This document shows positions 54,613-64,000 of a stretch of DNA of 64,000 nt, piece by piece. The notes under the pieces are model-generated. The model did no database searches and had not been told where the DNA came from. It saw nothing but the letters and a program-made list of their open reading frames with translations. The stretch comes from Cyanophora paradoxa (lineage: Eukaryota > Glaucocystophyceae > Cyanophorales > Cyanophoraceae), in NCBI GenBank assembly GCA_004431415.1, contig QPMI01000477.1, positions 496,001 through 560,000 on the forward strand, written 5' to 3'. The position numbers and the translations under genes are program-made. The first letter of the stretch is position 1. Each line of letters starts with the position of its first letter.

Positions 54613-57600
54613 CTAGCTATCTAGACGCACAGCGCAAGTGAAGGGGTGGGGTGGGGCGGGGGTGGGGCCTAGGGTCGGGGGCAGGGCGGCAGGCGCCGGC
54701 GCCGGCGCCGGCGCCTCACACGCGGTCCACCGGGTACGAGGCGGCCCGGGGTCCCGCGCGCTCTCGGCCTCGGGCGGCGGCGGCGCCGCCTCGCGCGCCG
54801 CGGCCGCCGAGGAGAGGTCGAGCGCGGGGAAGGTCCCGCCCCCGTCCCCGCCGGGCGCTGCTGGCTCGGGCTCTGCCGCTGCCTCCGCGGCGGGTTCCCG
54901 GGCGTCTCCCCGGCCCCCGCCCCGCGTCAAGGCTGGGGAACGGGGCGCGGCCGGCGTGGAACGTGTCCTCCAGGTCCTCCAGCGCCAGGTCGCTGGGCGG
55001 GGGCGGCGCCGCCCCTCGAGGCCGCCCGCGCTCGTCGGCAGCGCCACGCGCCCCGCGTCGAAGGCCCGCGGCGTCGGCTCCGGATCCGCCGCCGGCTGCG
55101 GCTGCGGCTGCGGCTGCGGCTGGGCACGGGGCGCCGGCGGCTCGCGCGCGCCGTCGCCGTCGTCGCCGCTGTCGGCGAAGTCTGCCGCGGGGTCGCCGGG
55201 CGTCGGCGTCGGGGCGCCGCCGTCGAGGGGCGGGAACTCGCCCTCCTCCGCCAGGAACTGCGCGGGCGGCAGCGGGCCCCGCGAGCTCGGCCGCTCCCGC
55301 GACGCCGGCCGCTGCGCCGCCGACGAGCCCGGGCGCGTCCCGGTGGACGGGCGGGCGACGGGGACCGCGGGGGGCGGCCCCGGCGGCGGCGGCGGCTTGC
55401 GCCGGATCCCAGCGAGGCCCTCCGGCGGCGGGCCCGGCGGCGGGGGCGGCTGGAGCGGCGCGCAGGAGGCCGACCCCGTGCTGGAGATTGAGCCGGGGGC
55501 AGGCGGCGGGGCCGGGGTCGGGGTCGGGGTCGCGTCGTCGGCGGGCGTAGGCGCGTCGGGGGGCGGCGGCGGCGGAGGGGGCTCGTCGAACATCGGCACG
55601 CGCGGCAGCGTCCGCGTGAAGAGCATCTGGGGCGCGATCCCGCGTCAGGTCGAGAGCAGCGCGGCTAGAAGCTAAGGCTAAGCCCGCAGCACGCGAGCCC
55701 ACCTTGCCCTCGGTAGGGGAGGCCGGGGAGGCCTCGGGCGGCGCCTCGGGCGGGGCCGGGGCGACCTGACTCTTCCCCGGCGGCTTGCCCTTGCCGCCCA
55801 TTGTCTCGACGTCAGCGACGGGGGCCTCCTTGACGGGCTTCATCTCCCTGCTGAAGTCCGCCGCCGCGCGCTTCTTCTTCAGGCGCTCCTTCTCCGCCGC
55901 CTCGTGCCCGATGCGTTCGGCCTCGGCCATAGACGCGCGCCACGCCCGCAGCATCAGGATGCGCGCCGGCTCCTGGAGCACCATGTACTGCGCGGCGGCG
56001 GCCCCGCGCGTCAGCCCCGTCCGCTGAGCTTTGCTCGCGAGGCGCTGAGCTTTGTCACCTGGGCGAGGGACCAGAGGACGGAGCCGACCCAGGACCACGC
56101 CATCGAGTCGTCGAAGGCGAAGCCCATGACGACGGCGATGTAGCCCTGCGCCCCACGGTTTCGGGATCGAAGGCGGTTTCGGGATCGAAGGCGGCTTTGG
56201 GATCGAAGAAATTTTCACGGACCGTGAAGCCGACCCAGAGGAAGGCGATGGTGAAGGGCAGGAGGATGAAGTTGCGGGGCACGGGCGTCGCGGCGTTCGG
56301 CGAGTCCGCCACCGTGTAGTAGCTCCCGCTGTCCGCGTCGTTCACCTGCGGGGAGAGGTGAGCGGAGGGTTGAGCAGAGTTACATTTAAGGATTCAAGCA
56401 AGGCGGGCGGGCGCGCCATGCGGATGATGGTCTCCTTGAGCGGGGCGGAGGCGGCGACGGGCGGGGGCGTGTAGAAGGCGGGCAGGACGAGCGGCCGGAT
56501 GGTGTCGTAGACGCGCTTCCACTGCGACTCGACGCTCGCGTCCTTGCGCGTGCGCGCCGCCAGCTTGTCCGCGTAGTCCACGTCGCGCTCGCCGGCGTAC
56601 CAGACGTGCGTCGGGAGGCCCTTGTCCGTCGCCGGGGTCATGAACTTGGAGAGGCGGAGGTGCTTGCGCGTGATGAAGCCGCGGTAGAGCGCCTGCACCC
56701 GCGTCACCAGGTAGTCGACCTGTTATAAGGAGGGTGGTTAGATAAACAGATAGATACGTGGTTTAGAAAGGGAGCGCGCCTGCGAGGGGACGCGGATGGT
56801 GCCGCTGCCGCTCTTGGAGAGGGCGACGCCGGCCATGCCGGCCCGCGGCGGCGGGGCGACCTTCGGGCTGCCCGCCCCCGGCAGCCCGACGAAGCCGCCG
56901 GGCGAGCCGAACTTGGGCGAGGCGGCGCCGGCCGCCGCCGCCGCGAGGTTGGCGCGCACGCTGGCGAAGGCGGGCGGCGGCCCGAGCGGAGGCGGGGGCG
57001 AGCGGGCGCCCATGGGCGTCGACGGGCTGGCGGAGCCGGCGTAGGCCCGATGCGGGGCGGCGGGCGGGGCCCGGCCGGCGGGGCGGCGGGCCGAGGGGCG
57101 TGCCGGGGGCGGCGGGCGAGCCGGGCGTGCCCGGGGCCGACCCCTGCGGGCTCCCGAGGCTGCGCGCGAGCATGCGGCGGCGCGCGTTGTAGAGCCCGCG
57201 GCCGGCGTCGCCCTCGCCGCTGGGCGGGCGCGGGCCCTGCCGGCCCGTCGCCGAGGGCACCAGCTGGCCCCGCCCGCTGCCGTCCTGCACGACGCGGGGC
57301 CGGCGGGGGATGCCCGCCATCGCCGGGTCGCCGGCCGGCGCCGGCGGCGGGCGCGGGCCGACCCGCGGCTGCCCGTTGACGACGGGCGGGAGCCCGGGGG
57401 CGGGCGGGGCCCGACGCGGGGCCGAGGGCGGCGGAGAGGGCGGGGCGGGCGGAGCGCGTGGGCGTGCCCGAGGACGGGGGCGGCGGGGTCGCCGGGCCCC
57501 GGCGGGGCGCCAGGGCTCGTCGCCGGCGTCGGGCGGCATCGGGCCGCGGCGGCCGCCGCCGGGCGACCCGAGGCTGGAGCTGAGGCTGGGCGCGCGCGTC

Positions 57601-60600
57601 CCGAGGGCGAGCCGCGCGGCGACGATCTTGGCCGGCGGCGGCGGGCCGGGCGGCGGGCGGGGGCCCTGCCGCGGGAGCGGCGATCTCTGCCCGATCGCCC
57701 CCGGCATCGCCGCGCCGTCCTCCTGCTGCCCCGCCCGCTGGTCGCGGATGGCGGCGGCGAGGGAGGGGGCCGGCCGCAGGCGCCGCGTCGGGAGCGTGTA
57801 CGAGAGGTCGATCGCGCGGCTGACGCGGTAACGCTTGCGGGTGAGGTACCCCTTGAACACCGCCTGCGGCGCCCCGCCGCGTCAGACTTCGGGATCGAAC
57901 GACGGTTTCGGGATCGACGGACCTGGGCGCGGGTGACGCGCTTGGCGACCTCGGCCGGCTCGGCCGTCGAGGGGAGCTTGCCCCGCTTAAGGTCCAGCAG
58001 CGAGAACTCGTCCTCAATCTGTTGAATTAGATTAAGAAGTTAGAGAAGTCTCTCTCTCTTTCTTTCTTTCTCATACCTGGCGGGACTCGCGGGTGCCGAT
58101 CTTGACGACGAAGACGTGCGCGCGCTTGAAGGCGAGCATGAAGCCCCAGTGGACGGGGGCGAGCACGGCGGCGACGATGACGCCGAGGAGCATCCAGTAC
58201 GTGTCGGGGAGCACGCCGGGGGAGACGCGGATCGCCTCGCCGAAGCCGACGCCGTAGAAGACCGACTGGAGGGCGAGGATGCCCATCACGGTCACCTGGC
58301 GCCGCGGACGGGCGACGGACGACGGCGTTAGTGTGTGTCGAGGCGCGGGTGAGGGCGCGGGCGCGGGCGGGCAGTCACCGTGAGGCACGCGATGCGCTGC
58401 GGGCGCGAGAAGGGGTCGCCCGGGCGCGTGTTGATGATGCCCGTGACGGGGTGCGCCTCGACGACGGCGCGAAGGAGCTCGCGGCCGCGGCGGCGCCACC
58501 TCGGCATCGCCGCCTCCTTCTCCAGCCTCGCCTTCTTCGCCTAGAAGAAAAGTGACATAGAGAGTCAGTTCGGCTCGGCGGACATGGCGATTCCAGAGCG
58601 GCGCTCGCCCGCACCTGCTCGTCCTCCTCGTCCTCGAAGGGGTTCGCCTCGAGGACGTTCTGGAAGGCGAGCGACTTGGGCGCCTTGCCCGCCGCCGCGT
58701 CCGCCGCCAGCGACTTGCCCCCGTCCTGCGGGGCGAACGAAGTGAGCGAGCGAGCCAGCGAGCGATCGGGGCGAGTGCGTTCGCGCCTTCATGCTCTTGC
58801 CGTCGATGACCTTGTCGCTCTTCTGGAAGAGCTTGGCGATGCCCTTGGCGGCGGCCTTGGGGTCCACCTCCTCCTCGCCGCCCTCGAGCGCCGCCTTGGC
58901 GCGCGCGCGCAAGGCGGCGGCCGCCAGCTCCTTGTACGTGCGAAGCGCCGGGACGATGTTGGGGAGCACGGCCGTCCAGACGGGCTCGCCGGGCCGCTGG
59001 TAGAGGTACGGCTCGTCGTAGGCGCGCTTGTCGCGCCACTCGAGGAGGCTCTTGCGGTCCTTGCGGTGCCCCAGCGCCGACGCGACGACGAAGACGAGGA
59101 GGAGGAACGAGACGACGACGACGGTCGTGTAGTTGCCGATCGTCCCGCGGATCGCGAACGGGTTGACGAGCGGGCGGACCGAGGGCGCGTTGAGCTGCGG
59201 CCGCGTCGGCGTGTAGACGACGCCGAACTCGGTGAGGTGCGTGCAGTAGCACGTCGTGAAGTTGTCGTTCACGTCGCCCACGACGCAGCCGGCGCCCGAC
59301 CACGTCCCCATCGTCTCGTTCCAGAAGCGGCACGTCGCTGCGGCCGCCGCGTCGGTCGCCGGCGGCGAGCGGGCGCGCGAGCAGCGCAGAAAATGGGGGA
59401 ATACGCACGCTCAAGGGACGGGTTGACGGTGAGGAGGCGCGTCGGGACCTTGATCTCGATGGGGACCTGCATGCGCTGCACGTCCAGCGTGTCCTGCGAC
59501 GCGACGGAAGGCCGGGTCAACGCTCGGTTTCCATGTTCGCAACGCGGCCGTGGCCGCGCACCCGGTTGACGAAGACCTCGATGCCGACGACGTCGGTGCC
59601 GAAGCGGTCGAGGCCGAGGTCGCGGGTCGTCTGCGTGTACTGGTACGGGTTCTGGTTGAACGTGACCGTCACGATATCCAGCGCGCTCCCGACGGGCGCC
59701 GAGGCCGCCTTGCACCAGACCGAGTAGGGGATGGTGATTCGCATGACGCCGCCCTTCGTGTCGGGGATCTCGTAGGCGCGGGACTCGCCGGCGACGTTGG
59801 AGACGCCCTCGCAGACCGACTTGGGGTTGTCGGGGAGGCCGTACGAGCGCGCGCAATCGCGGAAGCCGGCGGCGGAGAAGGTCGTGTACGCCCCCGGCGC
59901 GAAGGCGATCGGGTTCTCGCCGCACACGAGGCCCTGGATCGAGGTCTTCACGACGAAGCTCAGCATGCTGCGGACCTTGTCCGCCACCGACTGCTGCGCG
60001 GCCATCTGTACGGGGTCGTCCAGTGGTACGCTCCCGAAGCTCGTCCCGTTGCCCGTCGCGTTGACCTGCAGGAGCCCGCGGCGGCCGAACCGAGGGCCGG
60101 CGTCCGCGTCGCTGAGGGCGCGGCGGCGCTGGCCCTGCGAGCCGATGGTGCTGCGCGCCGCCTGCGAGGCCGACTGCTGGTTCACCGGCGTCCCGAGGAC
60201 ACCGTACGCGACCGAGTCAAGCACTTGCGCGGCGTTCTGCGACGGCAGCGGCCGTCAACAACAACAACAACAACAACCGAACCGCGTTGCGGGCCACGCG
60301 CAAGGACATAACGCACGATGGAGACGGACGCGGCGACAACGCCGTCGGACGAGACTGTCACGATGAACGTGTCGTTGGCGAGCGTGATGGCCGTCGCGAA
60401 GGTCGTGAGGTTGAACATGAACACCGTATTCTTGTCCGTCATCAGGCCCTGCAGCGCCTGCGGAGCGGGTCAGCGGAGGCGACGGCGGTGCTAGCGGCGG
60501 AGCGAAGGAGGCGCACGTCGAGCGTGTGCGCCGCGTTGAAAGTGGTCGGCTCGCCGCGATCCGTGGCCTTCTTCAGGTACTCGATGAGGAGCTCGAGCGT

Positions 60601-63600
60601 GCGCACCACCGCCATGTCCAGCGTCTCGGTCGCGTTGGTGGCGGCTTGGAAGAGGTTGCGCCGCGGCGCCCGCGGGATGGTCGCCACGTTGCCGTTCGGG
60701 AGCGGGCCCGGGCCTGGCGGCTTCGGGCGGGCCTCCAGAGACAGCGGCATGCGAGCCTGGTACCGAGCGCCGCTGAAGAGGCGCCCGGCCGCGGTCGACT
60801 GTTTCGTCGCGGCCACTGCGCGCGGATGCGAATCAGCCAACGCTGTTAGTCGTGTCGCTCGCGTCGGCCGCGCGCACCGACGGTGTCGTTCTGCAGGACG
60901 GCGCGGAGCTGGACGATGTACGAGACGGAGGCCTCCACGCTGCCAGTGGCGATCTGGATGTCGAGGTTCTTCGTGATGCGCTCGCGAACGAAGTCCACAC
61001 GCGTCGTCGTGATGACGGGCTGCAGAAAGGAAAAGGAAATAAGCAAGCAGACATCCTTCACCAGGCGACGCAACGCGCGGACCGGGGTCACGGTGGCGGG
61101 GACGGCGACGCGTGAGTAGGCGCCGTACGAGTCGATGATGTAGACGATGATGTAGATGCGGAACCCGTTCGTCTCGTCGCCCTGGGGCAGCGAGAACTCC
61201 AGCGAGGAGCGGGTCGTCTGCGACAGGAACGTGTCCGTCGTGATGTCGCCAGTGTTGTCGTAGTTGAAGGCGTATCCGTAGATGAGCGGCGTGTCGCTGT
61301 CCGTCCACGACGCGCAGTCGACGCGGAACGTGCTCGCGAGCGCCATGCCCGTGATGTTGCCGCGCGAGACCGCCTGCCCGTCGATAAAGTAGCTCACCGT
61401 CCCGCCGGACGGCACGTCGTTCACGGTGAAGGTCGCCTCGGCGTAGCCGGTGAGGCCGGGGATGCCCTTGTGCGTGGCGGTGAGGCGCAGGCGGTACGTC
61501 TGGCCCTGCGTCAGCGAGTAGGCGTTCGTGACGAGGTTGAAGAGGTCGGGCGACTGCGTGGCGAGGACCGTCGGGTCCGTCAGGTTCAGGTCGCCCTGCC
61601 GGACCGTCCAGTGGAACGCGACGACGTTCGACTCGTAGTCCTGCACGAGGCCCTCCAGCTGGAAGCGCTGCGCCGGGTTGACCTTGTTCGGGTTCGGGAA
61701 CGGCTTGATCTGCACGATGAGCGGCTTCGTCCCGACGATGTCTATGTCGGTCGTCGTGAACGAGGAGCGGGCCGTGCCGTCCGGGTCGACCTTGGTCACG
61801 TTCAGGTAGAAGCGGTACGTGCCGACGGCGAACTGGAAGCGCCGGATCTCGAGGACGCGCGACGTGCGCGGCGCAAAGTCGACGCGCTTGCCGTTCTCGT
61901 TGATCTTGCAGTACTGCGCCTTGGACTCGTCCACGTTGAACTGCACGTCCTTGCAGTTCCACGTGTACAGGAAGCGCGTGTCCGTCGTGTTGTCCGGATC
62001 GTAGGAGCTCCCCGCGTCCAGCACGAACGCGTCTCCCATGAAGATGGGGCGGTTGCCCCCGAGCACGATCGGCACGAGCGGCGACGGATCCACCTTGATC
62101 AGCACCTGCAGAGGGCCTCAGCAACTGAAAGAAACAGCGACGCTGCAAGAGGCGCTACGGACCTCGTCGTACGAAGGCGAGACGAAGGGAGTCGGCGCCC
62201 CAGGCACGCGGTATGAGACTTGCACACGGAATCGGTACGTCGTGAAGGGCGATAAGATGTTCTTCTCTATGAGCAGGTTGCTCTTGGAGAGCGATTTGAT
62301 TTGCCGCGTGACGTCCGGGCGGTTCGGGCTCATGAGCGTCCAGCTGCGCAGGCCATCAGATACGAGCAAGCGAAATCGGGAACCGCCAAAGCGCGCACTT
62401 GAAATCCAGCGTGCGGAGGTCGTTCAAGCATGCGGAGAGGTTGGCGCGGGCGACAACGTTGACCTGCTGCGGCCGCAGCGTGGTGACGTTCTTGGCGCCG
62501 CGAATGTACACCACCGGGAAGTCCTGGTTGATCTTGGAGAGCTGTGCGAGAGTAGCCGAAATAAGCGAAAGTATGCAAGAGGACAAATGCAGAAAAGCGA
62601 ACGGGAATCGGGACGAAGTCGGACGACTGGTTGAACTTGTTCGTGAGGTTCAGGCGGACCAAAAAGTTCATCGGGATCGAGTCGTGCGTTGGCAGCTGCT
62701 GCGGCAGGATCGTGATGCGCCGCGCGTTGACGCCCCTCAGCATCGCGGTAAGCTGCGAGGCCGGGTGCGGTCAGGCGGGATCCGCATGGGCGCAGCGATC
62801 AAGCGCACGTTCTGCATCTGGCGGGTGTAGAAGACCGACGCCTTGATGAGCGTCGCGGTCGTGTTGTCGCCCGCCAGAATCTGCCACTCCCACTTGCGCC
62901 ACGCGAAGGGCCCGGAGCCCCGCGAGTCGCCTCCGTCGTACGTGATGACATCGCACTGGCCGGCCACGATAGGACCCTGCGTTGCGCATTCGCATCAGGG
63001 GCTCCAGAACGGAACCGGTGCGACCTCGAGGCAAGCGGCAGCACGCACCACGAGGACGACGGTGACCTGCGGGAGGAAGCGCGCGCGGATGCGGATCGTG
63101 CTGTTCGAGGTGAACGAGTTCTCGAAGAAGGTCATGATGGAGAAGCGGTTGTCGTCGCGCGTGGTCAGCTCGCGGTTGACGGGCGGGTCGGCGTCCTCGC
63201 CGATGAACCCGAGCGAGATGACGAGGCGCTTGTTGGAGATCCACGAGCACTTCGACTCCGTCGCGTCCGTGGGGCCCCCGAGGAAGGAGACGTCCTTGAA
63301 CATGTACGCGCAGCTGAATAGGCCCTCGAGGTAGCGCCCGTCGTAGATGCCGCGGTTCGTGTCGAAGTCGAACTCGACGACGACCTGCTTGCCGAGCTCG
63401 TCCAGCGTCGCGGACAGCATCTGCGGGGCGGGCGCTGCAGGGGGCGTGTCAGAACGCTGCCGCGATCGGGTTCAACGTAGCCGGACGCACCGCGCTGGAT
63501 GTTGATGCGGAAGTCTCGGATGCCGACGTTGGGGCTGTAGATGGACGTGAAGGTCGAAGTGACCGCCTCGAGGTACTCGATGACGGGCAGGCCGTTCACG

Positions 63601-64000
63601 GGCGCGTTGCCATTCGCATCCACCAGCCACGCGCGCAGGATGTACACGCCGGCCTTCATGAACTGGTACCGCACGCCGTACGTGCCGTCCAGGTTGTCGG
63701 TGATGAAGATGTCCGTGTTGTTGAAGCCGGGCACGTCGCGGCCCGCGACCCGCGTGATCAGCTCCGCCGTGATGACGAACACGTCGCCGCCGGCCGTGCG
63801 GTTGTTGCCGAAGCGATCGCGCGAGCGGATGGTGAAAAGCGAGTTGAAGCTGGCGACGCCCGACGTGAGACCCGTCCCGTAGGCGATGCAGGCGCGCGCG
63901 TCGGCGGGCGCCGGGTTGACGAGGATGGTGTAGACGCCGTTGTACGTCGTGCTCGTGGGCGTCTCGCCGTCGTCCAGGAGCTCCGTGTTGTTGCCGACGG
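54613..64000 (-). CDS. Polycystin-1-like receptor: filamin-type repeats, REJ region, GPS, membrane spans, IQ-like motifs; 5' end outside the window
   Basis: The reading frame enters at 64000 in a filamin-type repeat (AYGTGL, RDRFGNNRTAGGD, DNLDGTYGVRYQF; exon to 63477), with a further exon 63420-63067. A long REJ-like ectodomain follows (62976-59409; PIVLGGNRPIFMGD, FVLDAGSSYDPD, one exon 62105-61083). The GPS autoproteolysis motif is in 59337-58787 (WSGAGCVVGD, CYCTHLTEFGV). The same exon holds the first span (TVVVVSFLLLVFVVASAL). The cytoplasmic side has FSRPQRIACL as in polycystins (58540-58379), then spans in 58295-58077, two IQ-like motifs (AVFKGYLTRKRYR in 57863-56780, VQALYRGFITRKH in 56719-56417), and two more spans (56345-56223, 56145-56059). 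A Pro-rich tail runs to the stop at 54613. No PLAT domain is seen between the first and second spans. About 23 exons; three GC donors. Two places need a frame change (see findings). Confidence 0.88.
56163..56215 (-). repeat. Tandem GGGATCGAAGGCGGTTTC repeat in a receptor intron
   Basis: Three near-perfect 18-bp units in the intron 56146-56222. Related units (TTCGGGATCGAACGACGG, TTTCGGGATCGACGG) occur in another intron of the same gene at about 57890-57920. Confidence 0.8.
60255..60277 (+). repeat. (CAA)n microsatellite in a receptor intron
   Basis: About seven CAA/ACA units within the intron 60237-60316. A (TC)n/(TTTC)n stretch at 58049-58072 lies in the intron 58019-58076 of the same gene. 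Confidence 0.85.

Overview
This is nuclear DNA of a GC-rich unicellular eukaryote. Every recognisable gene is split by many short introns (mostly 45-130 nt), and the best phase-consistent splicing uses a mixture of GT-AG and unusually many GC-AG introns. The gene content fits a microalgal or other protist lineage (stramenopile or haptophyte-like): giant TIG/IPT ectodomain proteins, a polycystin-like filamin/REJ/GPS receptor, a membrane-bound hybrid histidine kinase and a mitochondrial SUV3 helicase. The species cannot be fixed from the window. Exon coordinates come from protein-family conservation, splice dinucleotides and reading-phase continuity, with no transcript evidence.

Layout. (1) 1-16688, minus: the 5' part of a giant secreted/surface TIG-type gene. 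It starts at 16688, has seven unique N-terminal exons, and then repeats an eight-exon cassette of about 6.12 kb (1,867 codons in the upstream copy, 1,863 in the next). Two complete cassettes and part of a third are present before the window ends. (2) 16689-20834: palindrome-rich intergenic DNA. (3) 20835-26590, plus: a SUV3-family mitochondrial RNA helicase of about 32 exons, whose N-terminal extension carries five AT-hook-like motifs; many of its introns are full of a GTACCCC motif. (4) 26591-28611: intergenic, with an approximately 870-bp terminal-inverted-repeat element. (5) 28612-47329, plus: a hybrid histidine kinase whose second intron is about 12.8 kb long because it holds a complete 12.6-kb LTR element with identical 283-bp LTRs and a 5-bp target duplication. 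The kinase's last receiver domain lacks the phospho-acceptor segment. (6) 48163-50189, minus: a small secreted Cys-rich/Ser-Pro-stalk/TIG protein with a hydrophobic C-terminus. (7) 50190-53428: a nest of short inverted-repeat elements. (8) 53429-54007, plus: a three-exon gene for a 91-aa protein I do not recognise. (9) 54613-64000, minus: the 3' part of a polycystin-1-like receptor with filamin-type, REJ, GPS and IQ-like regions and several membrane spans.

Shared biology. Three of the six genes encode surface proteins (two TIG-type, one polycystin-like) and one encodes a membrane sensor kinase, so the region leans to cell-surface recognition and signalling. I see no operon-like or physical-complex logic linking them. 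The most unusual features are the intragenic eight-exon cassette array, the AT-hook/SUV3 fusion, the frequent GC-AG introns, the coding-poor LTR element inside a kinase intron, and the receiver domain without its aspartate.
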